Shown: positions 53,405 through 64,000 of the stretch, one piece after another
Layout: every line of letters starts with the position of its first letter
Position numbering within the stretch: the stretch's first letter is position 1
NCBI GenBank assembly: GCA_017979445.1
Contig: CM030714.1
Coordinates: forward strand, 44,345,220-44,409,219
Direction of reading: 5' to 3'
Length of the DNA stretch: 64,000 nt
From: Akebia trifoliata
Taxonomy: Eukaryota; Streptophyta; Magnoliopsida; Ranunculales; Lardizabalaceae
Notes under the pieces: model-generated
The model's database searches: none
What the model was told of the DNA's origin: nothing
What the model saw: only the letters and a program-made list of their open reading frames with translations
Position numbers and translations under genes: made by a program

Positions 53405-55599
53405 AGTGGCATAGACTCTAGAATTGTGTCCCTCCATTCAGAATGATGTCGTCTTTTAAGTCTTTTTAGTTTCTGTTACCTTTAGTTGCGTCAGTCTTTG
53501 AATTCAGTTCTTCATTTTTTTGGGTTTTAGTAAGGTTTGTCAGTCTATGTTCTTTTCAATTTCAATAAATAAAGAAGCTTTTGATTATCATGTGTGCAAT
53601 AATGATATGAACATAAAATCTAACATGAGAAATGACTTAAAGCTCACTAATCAAATTTGATAAATATTGGAATTAAAGAGTACACTCAAGAAGTGCAAAT
53701 TGGTGATACGTTATCCTCAAGATAACATGAGAGAATAGTAAACTTACCTGAGAAATTCAAACAATGTTCTTGCATTGTCTCATAAAGATATATGGATGAA
53801 TTACACAAAAACATAGATCAAGTCAAGAGTGATTTCAAAATCAAAGATTATCGGTAAAAGATGATATAGCTGAAAGCATCAACAAATATGTTAAGACTTA
53901 CAAGTGAATCTACCATGTTTCTCACTTAAAAGAGGAGAGTTTTCATTCATAAGAGAATAAAAGATTATCTCGAAGTTTTAGCAGAGTTGAATAGTTAGAA
54001 AATTCGATCATACTCGATTTCACAAAAGAAGACTGAAGAATATTCATTCTCAAAAGAAGACTTAAGAATATTCATTCTAAAAGAAGACCTTACTCGACAG
54101 AGCAATCCAGATATCGAATTCCTGAAACTTTGACCAAGTTAAGCTGCATTCATCAAAGGAGGCCTTCTTTGGTCGAACAATTATCCTATCTTACCAAAAA
54201 AGAAAAAAAAAACCTTCTTTAACCCCTTGAAGTCTTTAAAAAAATAAAAGCAATAACCTCTTCTTTCTAAACCATACTGACCAACCTTGGGAGGGAATCT
54301 TAGTATGAACTACGTTTTGACCTGATCCCAAAAGAAAAAATAAATATATTTGGGGTACGTAGGCAACCTGAGAAGTTACTTCAGGCCCGATCATGAAAAA
54401 AAAAAAATATTCTCTTAAGGAAAGTATCATCCAAAAGGAAAATCCCCTATTAAAAGGTTCAAAAGAAGATAATGTCAAACTAGGGGCATTAGCAAAAAAA
54501 AGGAAAAGAATGCCAAACTAGGGGCATAAAAAAAAAGAGTCAAAAGAATTTACAGAAAATAATGACAAAAAAAGAGAATATTAGACTAGGGGCATTTTGG
54601 GAAGTTGAGCCTTTTACCCTTTCTTCTAAACCATGTCCTAAGCCTACCTATTAAGTCCTCCTGAATGTTAATTGATTCGGTTAAGGTGCAAGGAACTAAG
54701 AAGTTGTCGAGTTAGTTATTCAAGATCATCAAGAAAAAAAGAGAAGCCCGCTAAGTCAAAAACCCGAAAATGCGACTTAGGCAAAATTTAGGGCATAACC
54801 ATAAAAAAAGAAAGCCTGCTAGGTTGAAAACCTAAAAAGGTGACTTAGGCAAAAATCAAGGCATCATCAGAAAAAGAAAAATAAATCTCGCTAGATTGAA
54901 AACCTAAAGAGGCGATCTAGGCAAAAATTAGGGCATCATCAAATGGGAGGAAATGTCCTATCAAAAAGAAAAACTCAGAAGGAAGCTTGTGTAGAAACTA
55001 GAAAATGCATAACCATTCAAGCCACAATATTCATTTTTTAACCAAGAGCTTACATCCAACGAAGACAATGTTGAAGTCAAAAAAATCAGAAATCATCTTG
55101 AACATTGTAGGATCTTCAAAAGTATGTTTACTTGTTCAAGTGTTCGCTAATGGAAGATGTAGAATCATCAACCACTTTGAAGAGAAAGATCTTCTATTCT
55201 AATATTTATCAAGAGTTTTTAAGTCCTGCTCAAGCATTTTTCAAAAATAATTATCAATTCTTTATTGCACATATGATAATCTTAAGAGTCTTAAATTTAA
55301 GAGAATGTCAGTTCTTCTATCTGTCATACATCAGAGTCCGTATTTTTCAAGAGTAAGCCATTCCATCAATCTCGTAGTCAAGTCCCAGTTAAAGCCAACC
55401 TTGAAACTAGGGGCATTTTTGTAGGTCATTTAATTCCAAAATTTTTGTTCTTAATCACATGATAAAAAGAAAATCATACAAAAGCTTAAAAGTCCGGCGA
55501 AGCCCAATGATAATTATGAATCCAAATGCATGATAAGCCAATAAAGGCCTGATCTTTTAAACTTTGAGCTCGATTTTGAATCATAGAATGAATTAATAG
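53405..55599. other. Tat element interior without pol
   Basis: Where pol should be there is A-rich DNA with no protease, RT or integrase motif in any frame. Three degenerate units of about 70 bp (54740-54945; CGCTAAGTC / AAAACC / GACTTAGGCAAAA / GGGCATCATC) and several AACTAGGGGCAT copies occur. Confidence 0.6.
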
Positions 55600-56500
55600 G
55601 ATTGTTTAAATTCTTATAAATCTAAGCCCGAGAAACGTGACTTAGTAAGTTCGAGTCCGAGAAACGAGACTCCAACTTTTTGAATCATAGAATGAATAGG
55701 CTTTTTGAAGTGCCTACAAACCTAAGTGCGAGTCCGAGAAACGAGACTCCAACTTTTTGAATCATATAATGAATAGACTTTTTGAAGTGCCTACAAACCT
55801 AAATTCGAGTCCGAGAAATGAGATTCCAACCTTTTGAATCATAGAATGAGTGGGCTTTTTGAACTGCCTACAAACCTAAGTTTGAGTCCGAGAAACGAGA
55901 CATCAACTTTTTGAATCATAGAATGAATAGGCTTTTTGAAGTGCCTACAAACTTAAGTTCGAGTCCGAAAAACGAGACTCCAACTTTTTGAATCATAAAA
56001 TGAATAGGTTTTTTGAAGTACCTACGAACCTAAGTTCGAGTCCGAGAAACGAGACTCCAACTTTTTGAATCATAGAATGAGTGAGCTTTTTGAAGTGCCT
56101 ACAAACCTAAGTTCGAGTCCGAGAAACGAGACTCCAACCTTTTGAATCATAGAATGAGTGGGCTTTTTGAAGTGCCTACAAACCTAAGTTTGAGTCCGAG
56201 AAACGAGACTTCAACTTTTTGAATCATAGAATGAATAGGCTTTTTGAAGTGCCCATAAACTTAAGTTCGAGTCCGAGAAACGAGACTCCAACTTTTTGAA
56301 TCATATAATGAATAGGCTTTTTGAAGTGCCCATAAACCTAAGTTCGAGTCCGAGAAACGAGACTCCAATATTTTGAATCATAGGCTTTTTGAAGTGCCTA
56401 CAAACCTTAGTTCGAGTCCGAGAAACAAGACTCCATGTTTAATAGGATTGTTTAAGTTCCTGTAAACCTTAGCCAGAGTCCGAGAAACGAGACTCCAGCT
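55600..56500. repeat. 77-bp tandem array, about eleven copies
   Basis: CGAGTCCGAGAAACGAGACT recurs at 55652, 55729, 55806, 55883, 55960, 56037, 56114, 56191, 56268 and 56345, exactly 77 bp apart. Shortened units follow at 56413 and 56474. Each unit has an inverted pair GAGTC...GACTC. It sits in the 3' non-coding part before the 3' LTR, where Tat elements are known to carry satellite-like arrays. Confidence 0.97.
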
Positions 56501-56784
56501 TTGTTTGAATCATATTAAATTAACAGGGTTGTTTAAGTTCTTTAGCCCGAGAAGCTTGGCTACAATATGCTCAAGTCTGATAAACAGACTCATACTTTTT
56601 CAAACTCTAAAAAAGAATTTCAAATAGGATTTAACGAAGTTCCTACATTGTTATGACTCCAATTACTTTATTATTCAACCTTGCCATGATTGCTTTCGTT
56701 GCATAAGCACATTTCAATTTTGAATCATTATTGTCAGTGAGAGATGATCTCTGGGACCTGACACATTTTTACTCAGTTTCACAT

Positions 56785-58521
56785 AGTAGACACCCCATTT
56801 TTGCATCCGCCTGATTAATCAACTCGTCAACCCGATCGCAATGATTCCCAATGATGGATGTGTATTCCATTGCTTTATTTTGTTATCCGATATGTTTCAG
56901 AAATCCAGATGAGGTATCTCGAATTGACAAAACCTTATAAACCACGCTACGTTAGGAATACGACCCAGAACAGAAATATAGAAACTCATCATTTTGCAGA
57001 TCAAAAAGAAGTTTCACGATAAAAATCACTAAAAATTGATCAATTACCCAAATACCCCTAACCTCAAAATAACCCTAGAGCCTACGTTACGCTTAGAAAA
57101 ACTCTCTCGAACACATAAAATAACAAATCGGAACCAAATAAATCATTTCGCCAATTTTTAACAGAATTCGACAAAATTACGAAAATACCCCTCATAAAGC
57201 TCATGACCATTTTCACACAAAAATTTCATAAATGACACAAACTAATATTTCCATTGAATTCCTTACGAAAAATCGATTCTAAAACATCCTAGAACATTAA
57301 AAACCGACTTAAACGTGAAAAGTCCTCTCCGGGGGTAAAACGGTAATTTCACAAAATTTATAATTAAAAAATTTGAAATTAATAAATAAAATATTAAATA
57401 ATTAAAGTGAAATATTAATGAAATTAATTTAAAATTTTGAACCGAAGAAATCGATCAATCGGATTTTCAAGTAAAATTGTTGAGGGTTCGTGAGATATTT
57501 CTTTAAGGACCCCTCCATTTGGGGGTCCAAAGAATTAAAGATATTTTAGAGGGGGGTTCTCCCAAAATTAAAAGTCAATCAAGCAAGACTAAGGTCAAGG
57601 TATTAAAGTCAATCAAGTGAGACTAAAGTCAAAATTAAAGTCAATTAAGCAAGACTGAAGTCAAGATATTAAAAGTCAATCAATTAAGACTAAAGTCAAA
57701 ACATAAAAGTTAATCAAATAAGACCAAAAGTCATAATAGAGTTCTAATTAAATAATAACTCAATCTAAAAGAGTTCTAACTTAAAAACAATTCTACCTAA
57801 AATAATTCTAATTAAAACACAATTCTACCTAAAATAAGTATAACTAAAACACAACTCTAATTAAAAGAACTCTAATTAAATATTAACTCTATCCAAATCA
57901 ACCCCTAAAAAACATCTATAAATAGAGGTGCTCACACCCTATTTTCGTATCAAATCATAAACCCTAAGAGAAGTAGGTTTAAAAGCCCCCCTAGCCTCCC
58001 ATAAACCCTAGTTTTGAAGCCCCAACTCCTTACCTAACATCCCTCCTTCGTTTTAGCTTAAGAAACGCCTAAAAGCCTTCCAAAAACATTCCAAAATCCA
58101 TAACAAACTTGAAGAATTCAGATCCAAAAATAAGGAGATACCTTGCCTCGGAGATCCGAAATCAAATCCGGAGACAGAACGAAGCAAGGGAGTACGGTAT
58201 AAGGAGCTATTTTTGTCAGATCTGAGGGAACAAAGTCCTTGCTATCGGAAAGGTAAATTTTTTATTTTTATTTATTTTTATCTAGGTTTTAGCAATGTAA
58301 TTTACTTGGGAAGTTAGTAGAGACCGGCTTTGGCCGGCGGGGTGGTGCCTAAACACCTTCCAACCTCGTAACGTGATCCCGGACTCTTTTTCTCGTTCGT
58401 AGATTAGTTTGCCTTTTTTTAGAGTCAGTTTGGTTCCTAGACCTTAATAACTAGGTGGCGACTCCCAAACCTCAAGGGTCAAAAGCGGATCCGCGCACCC
58501 CGCGGATCGAGGGCGCTTTCA
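56785..58521 (+). repeat. 3' LTR of the Tat-like element (1737 bp)
   Basis: The longer partner of 47389-49049. It keeps the 76 bp missing from the 5' LTR. The TATAAATA box is at 57917-57924. The first base is A where the 5' LTR has T. No obvious polypurine tract precedes it. Confidence 0.92.
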
Positions 58522-58537
58522 ACTATCTTAGCGGATT

Positions 58538-58713
58538 TTGTTAACATGTGCCTAAGGGCACACATTAAAGTGCACCAAATACACTTTGGGATCTATTTTT
58601 TGTACTGAAACTGCCCTCAATTTTTTTTGTTTGACCAAACATACCCTCGGGTGCTTGTTCCCAAGGTGTATTTAATGCACTTTAATGTGTGCCCTTAGGG
58701 CACATGTTAACAA
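58538..58713. mobile_element. 176-bp MITE beside the Tat element
   Basis: Inverted ends of about 38 bp begin TTGTTAACATGTGCC and continue TAAGGGCACACATTAAAG. The right end reads CTTTAATGTGTGCCCTTA then GGGCACATGTTAACAA. The gap between the 3' LTR target duplication and this MITE is only about 11 bp. Confidence 0.85.
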
Positions 58714-58844
58714 GACCCTATCTCTGGTACTTTTCATTTTTGGAAACCTTCGAGCTCAAGTATTCGCATTTAATGTGATAATTGCAATCACCGACACTAC
58801 TTAAGAGATTTTCAGGTATCCACTAAGCAAGTTTTGGATCTTCC

Positions 58845-58878
58845 ATTATATATATATATACATAGGGGGGGGGGGGTT
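58845..58878. repeat. (TA)n followed by a G run
   Basis: A TA microsatellite passes through CATA into about twelve consecutive G residues, on the left edge of the foldback that follows. Confidence 0.9.
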
Positions 58879-58881
58879 CAT

Positions 58882-59259
58882 GGGACATATGTAAAACCAT
58901 ATGTAAAAACAATGATTTTTCAAAATATGGGTTAGAGGTTTTGGATTGAGCTGATTTTTTGCGATGATGGTCACTATGATGAGAAGATCATCCTCGCAAA
59001 AAATCAACTTAATTTGAAAATTCTAAATCCATCAAAAGTGATTTATAAATTATTGGCAAAAATTGGTAAAAAATCGACGATCCACATTCTAAATCACTTT
59101 TAATGGGGTTAGAAGTTTCATATTAGATTTTTTTTTCAGATGATCTTCTCATCATAGAGATCATCCTCACAAAAAATTAGCTCAATCCGAAACTTCTAAC
59201 CATATTTTGAAAGTTTATTAATGTTACATTGTTTTTACATATGTTTTTTCATATGTCCC
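58882..59259. mobile_element. 378-bp foldback element
   Basis: Outer ends GGGACATATGTAAAACCATA and (inverted) CATATGTTTTTTCATATGTC flank inner inverted text GGTTAGAGGTTTTGGATTGA / TCAATCCGAAACTTCTAACC and GATGAGAAGATCATC hairpins. It is related to 23830-23986 and is flanked on both sides by TA microsatellites (58845, 59273). Confidence 0.75.
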
Positions 59260-59270
59260 TTGATCCGTTT

Positions 59271-59272
<2 letters not shown>

Positions 59273-59300
<28 letters not shown>
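59273..59300. repeat. (TA)n microsatellite
   Basis: About 14 TA units immediately right of the foldback. Confidence 0.9.
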
Positions 59301-59304
<4 letters not shown>

Positions 59305-60679
59305 ATATTGACTTGATCATCAGAGGATTGTCTACCAGTAAATAGGTAGTAACAAAGAGGATGAGGATCAAATAAGGTAAAAGACCCCATAACAATAATT
59401 GACTAGATAATTCAGATATATATACTCCTCCACTTTTTAGTGAATATTTGAGTTATCCCCTATACAATCAAACTTATGACTTACCCTTCTTATCTGAGGT
59501 CTATTATGAGAAACTTAACAAAAAATAAAAAAACAACCATAGTGATCTCATATTCAACCTCTTATCGAGTAAACCTTTATTTTTCTTCTAAAAATCCTAA
59601 TTTTTATGCCTTAGGGTTACCCTTGTTTTAGAACTTAAGATTCTATCTCCTTCATCCTTCAAAACTCAAGACATGTATGACTTTAAGGGGAAGTTGAAGA
59701 TGATATCTTTATATTTGGAAAGAAAAACCACGGGTTTTCAGGAAGATGTAGAAGATGAGGCTTGATATGATGGGTAGAATAAGAGGTCCAATGAACTATC
59801 CTAACCATTTAATTTATCATACATTATTTAGATACTTGTTATTAATAAAATGGAAGCGAGATTATTCTTCAATGATATTCATTTTATTAGTGAAACTGGG
59901 TGATAATAATTAGCTAATGAATTATTGTCAACCATTGATCTATCTTCGTTATCAATATAAGTTAAATCAAGATTATTCTTTGTTCTAGAAACATGGTGGA
60001 TCAACAAGCCCAAAATCCATGAATTTGTGTTTTTTTTTCTTAGTAACACTGGGGTTAACCAAGTGCTCAAAAAGTATATAATAATATATAATTGTCTAAT
60101 AAATCATTATTAACTAATAATGGTCATTATTGTCGAATTTTGCAAGTTGCATTCCTCTCAAAATTTGTGTTAGTGCTGATGAGGTACTTTCAATTAATAT
60201 TTCAGTGTTTCATCAACTGCATGAGACACCAATGTGATGCTTGCCAAATAAACTATGATAATGAAATTAGTAGAATTGTTGAGAAATGAATGTAGAAGTT
60301 GAACAATAATGAAAGAAGTTAACGTGGAAAGTTTTAAACACATTTCTTCATTCTTGCAAAATATATTTATTGCAAATATTAGACCTCTAATAGCAATGTC
60401 ATGTGAATTATTTTCCATATGGGTTTTGGTGTGAAATCATTTAGGGTATGCTTGATAATAACTTGTTATGCGTGAAAGTCTGTAACTAGCGAATATCAAT
60501 TGATTCTATGTGTGTTTGGGATGGTCAACCGGTGCAAGTTACCAACTCACCAAACCCTCCAACTCTCTAGAAAAGGTCTTCTCGACATTCACCCCTAAGG
60601 GGTGAATGTTGACAACTTTCTTGTGCGAGAGTTGTATATTCAACTCTCAAGTTATCTCCTTCCACAACACAGGTAACAC

Positions 60680-60681
<2 letters not shown>

Positions 60682-60721
<40 letters not shown>

Positions 60722-60739
60722 CTCTCTCTCTCTCTCTCT
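60682..60739. repeat. (CA)n(TC)n microsatellite
   Basis: About 18 CA units pass directly into about 10 TC units. Confidence 0.95.
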
Positions 60740-61360
60740 GGTTTTTGTTTCACGTCTATCACCAAGCACAATCTCTATCTACTCTCCAATATCTCACAAT
60801 CACATATGCCAATGCCAAGAAGATCCCAACTTCCTTTGAAACCCTAATGGATTTTCATGATAAACCCTAATTCAAACTACTCTTCTACCCTTCAAACCCT
60901 AATGGGTTTTCATGATAAACCTTAATTCTAACTCTGATTTTGCAATTTGGGGAAGAAACATAGGTTTAATTCTCAAACCAACCAAAGACCAAAGCTGTAA
61001 TAAACTCTCATCCTCAACATTTGAGAGAACTATGAGAATTGAACTCTTGAATGTTCAATTCTCACAGTGAAGTCTCCTTTTCAAACACATCATTAATATA
61101 TAATTAATTTTCTGCCATAAGAATGTCTAAGTTTAGCTATTGAGAAGTTTGCATATTTATTAAGAAAAGAACGTAAATGTTGATATAAGTAAATAAGCAC
61201 AATAAGATTCTAGTAATATAGTCTTATTTGGTAGGTGTAGATTTTTTGAACTAATTAATGTCTTTAATACCACATAGTAAATAAGCATAATGACGTGCTA
61301 TGGCATTTTACATAAGTATCAAGACGAATGTTATTAAGAAGAGCCGACCTACACTGCATT

Positions 61361-61500
61361 CATTGGACACTATGTTCAACACTGAACTGACATGATAGTG
61401 CACAGATAACCACACATTTCTTTCATTGAGATACAAATAAGGAAATCTAAGGTTCTCTATGCACCAACACATCATCTCAGTGTTGAACACAATGTCCAAT
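61361..61500. repeat. Inverted repeat, possible MITE core
   Basis: TCATTGGACACTATGTTCAA (then CACTGA) near 61361-61387 returns inverted as TCAGTG then TTGAACACAATGTCCAATGA near 61475-61500. Weaker pairing (TATTAAGAA / CATTAAGAAA) extends outward. Confidence 0.6.
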
Positions 61501-64000
61501 GAAGGCCGTTCAACATTTTCCCATTAAGAAAGATGTTCATAAAAACACTAATCCCAATGAGATACATATCACTATTCCAATGTGGTTGAAAATTAGTATC
61601 TACAATTTCCAATAGAAATAAAAGTTATTTTTCTTCATTTTCATAATGTACATGGTAGATCATCATACTATAATGCATGGATTTTTCTTTTTATTAGTAA
61701 CATTGGCGTTGACAATGTGCTCAAAAGGAAGATAATAATAATAACAATAATAATAATAATAATAATAATTGTCTAATGATAGATCAATAAATTCAAAATC
61801 CATGATTATCAACAACTGACGCTTGTTATCAGCAGAAGGAAAAAAATATTCTTCCTCAACATGGTCGATTAGCTAGCAGACCTAAAATATGTGCATTTCA
61901 AGTTTGTTAGTAAGATCAAGGTTGTCCATGTGCTCAAAAAGGTTGTGGATACCATTTTTCTGAGCACCTTAAGATGATAACACATGTAAGATAATTTTGA
62001 ATTAATTATATTACCAATTTGAGTTGAATATTCATTAGAGGAAATAAGATAATCATAATGCTCAAAAAAATTAATCATTGAGCATATCAAAGGGAACGAT
62101 AATTGAAATAATATTGATAATAATCACCTTGACAAAGTAATTTACTTGAAGAATGAAATATTAACTTTTATCATCTTGACAAAATAAATTCCTCACTTAA
62201 GTGAACAAACATCTTTTGAAGACAAAAATAAACTTGGAGAATAAGATATCCGACCAAAAACATAAATATAATAAGATGTAAAAAGGGAATAGATCAACTC
62301 AGAATTGGCAAGTAAGATACCGATTAGAAGAGTTCGAGATGTAAACTTAAGCCAAATAAAACAAGATTCTGACACCACCTTGTGTTCAAACACATTGATT
62401 AAAATAAATGTCTAATTTTCATTAATGTTACATTATATATAATTGTACAAGTTTACTGAAAACGCTAAATGAATATTTGATCACAATGAAGCTTATATCA
62501 CAAGACATGTCGTAACTAACACATGCCTTCCACATAAGACATCTCATTACATAAGGATTATTTTCTTTTACCAGTATAAATATAAGTTAAACAAAAATTA
62601 AGGGGGTTGATCATCTAGGCATTTTACACATAATTACTTTTTAAACTTTCATTTGCTATTTGAGTTTTCAATTATGAAACAATGACTTCCGCATCTCAAC
62701 ATTTTTGGTAGGTATTACATTGACTCACCTACAAATGAAGAAGCAGTTGGAAAAAAGTTATAATTCAAAATTATTAGGAGCTACACAGATCTCGATGGAT
62801 GTGTGTAATTTAACCATCACCACCATACTAATAATAATAATATTTAAACAAATGACTGCAAGTAATGATGCATGTTATCAATAGAAGTAAAATAAGTTCT
62901 TTGACATTCTTGGAACATTGTAGATTAGCAAACTCAAAATCTATAATTTCTTGTTTATTAGGAAGATCAAGGGTTGGTCATGTGCTTAGAAGTTAGATAA
63001 TAGTAATCTTCTAATGAATGATTATCGAAGAATAGTGGTCTTTCGTTAGGTTGTAAACATACTCAAAAAGATGACAATAATAATTGACTAATGAATGATT
63101 GTCTGTTAACGAATTTCTACTATTAATAGAAGTAAAAACAAAAGATTCTTCTTCGATCATAGAGTATGAAGATCCTAGAGTTGTACGGATTTTCATAAAA
63201 AATCCCTTTCATGTTCATATTTTAAAAATATTCCTATAAAAACCCACTATGATGTAAAATTAAATGGTGATGAATCAAGAGATAGATCTACAATTACAAT
63301 TATGATCATGAAGCTAAGCTTAGACAACCCGATGGAGATGGTGATGGAAGAACGAACTCCAACCTTAATTTTAACATCTTATTTTAAAGTAATTACAAAA
63401 AGCTCCTACGTATTACAAAATGATGATACTATATATATTGGAAGGTAATCATGAAGTCGGGTACTAAAAGAGTCGAACCTAAGGCGTGGGAACACTTTCT
63501 ATACATCTTACTAACTTGCTAATTTGGCATCTTCAAATGATGATTATATTATTAGTCCTATAGTCTTACAACAATCCTATCCAATATTTTCTTTCAGTCC
63601 TAGTGAAATGATTCGGTGGGTTTTTTCAACATTGGACTAGAATAGATATTTTAACTTGTTCATTTCCCTTGATGCAGTAAATATCAATGTTAAGGACTAT
63701 TGTATGAGAAATCATGAAAGGGTAGCATATAATAATCATTATTGATACGTTCCTCACCAAAAATAGCATCGCTCGAAATGGAAACAAATCCAATATCAAA
63801 GTCAATTACAATGCTCTCAAAATCCACTTCTTCCTCAAGACTTTTATAGAAAAAATTCTTCGTCAAAATTGTTAATTGTACTCAACATCATGACACTATA
63901 CTCATCAACAATCATCTTTTTTTCATGGTCTTGATGGTGGAGTCTAATAGCACCAGCCCTCAAGAGTGTGTAAGATGAAATATCAAGCAACTTTGAAAGA

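Larger units (their letters stand above)
47389..58521 (+). mobile_element. Tat-like (Ty3/Gypsy) LTR retrotransposon, gag only, 11.1 kb
   Basis: The element is bounded by a perfect target duplication ACTAT (47384-47388 and 58522-58526). Two LTRs (47389-49049, 56785-58521) share nearly all bases; both end GGGCGCTTTCA. The first starts TGTAGACACC, the second AGTAGACACC. The primer-binding site next to the 5' LTR is TGGCGACTCCACTGGGGA, as in Tat/Ogre elements (tRNA-Arg complement). Gag is at 51833-53404. No protease, reverse transcriptase, RNase H or integrase can be read in 53405-56784, so it is non-autonomous. Tandem arrays occupy 49300-50245 and 55600-56500. High LTR similarity implies a recent insertion. 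Confidence 0.9.
59301..64000. other. Intergenic, dispersed ~150-bp repeat, no gene seen
   Basis: AT-rich DNA. Copies of the repeat seen at 46300-46885 lie near 59830-60180, 61610-61960 and 62860-63200. A (CA)n(TC)n microsatellite is at 60682-60739, a palindrome at about 60587-60610, and a TAA run at about 61735-61770. A two-copy repeat of about 59 bp (CCTAATGG ... TTTTCATGATAAACC) is near 60840-60930. None of the short frames has a family motif. Confidence 0.5.

Noticed and set aside
54236..55356. Possible pol remnants in the Tat element
   Set aside because: Looked for protease DSGA-like, RT YxDD-like and integrase motifs in the listed frames; none present.
60606..60839. Frame with (HT)n and (LS)n repeats
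   Set aside because: Product of the CA/TC microsatellite.

Overview
The window is nuclear DNA of a flowering plant, almost certainly a eudicot; the species cannot be fixed from sequence alone. Reasons: genes split by GT-AG introns, plant-only plastid enzymes, a coiled-coil NBS-LRR resistance gene, AT-rich intergenic DNA, MITEs, a tRNA-derived SINE, and Copia and Tat/Gypsy LTR retrotransposons.

Layout: (1) 1-3570 is a decayed partial copy of an adenylylsulfate reductase gene (APR, minus strand), interrupted by a solo LTR. (2) 4250-7440 is a mosaic of broken gene fragments, all on the minus strand: a NAC factor, one organellar HSP90 exon, one PPR exon and a Copia polyprotein piece. (3) 9419-12643 is an intact single-exon CNL resistance gene. 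(4) 13901-19114 is the intact five-exon APR gene, the partner of the 1-3570 copy; its large intron holds a 1.3 kb foldback repeat. (5) 19.3-23.2 kb is intergenic, with two unusual tandem triplications. (6) 24769-29361 is a complete eight-exon glyoxalase I gene with a repeat-filled leader intron. (7) 33829-44369 is a complete eleven-exon arogenate/prephenate dehydratase gene (minus strand). Its 6.6 kb first intron carries a tandem duplication and a gag-only LTR element, and its fourth intron uses a GC donor. (8) 47389-58521 is an 11.1 kb Tat-like LTR retrotransposon with a perfect 5-bp target duplication, gag only, and two large tandem arrays. (9) 58.5-64 kb has MITEs, a foldback element, microsatellites and a dispersed ~150-bp repeat, with no convincing gene.

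The three intact metabolic genes are not an operon or cluster. APR makes sulfite for cysteine and glutathione synthesis, glyoxalase I uses glutathione to remove methylglyoxal, and ADT makes phenylalanine. Their proximity is probably ordinary plant gene order. The most distinctive signals are the APR duplication with its paralogous empty site for the solo LTR, the two independent gag-only retrotransposons, the divergent ADT allosteric motif with a GC-AG intron, and the same-strand gene-fragment mosaic. Exon boundaries were placed by hand from splice signals, reading phase and remembered family sequences; no alignment or database search was run.
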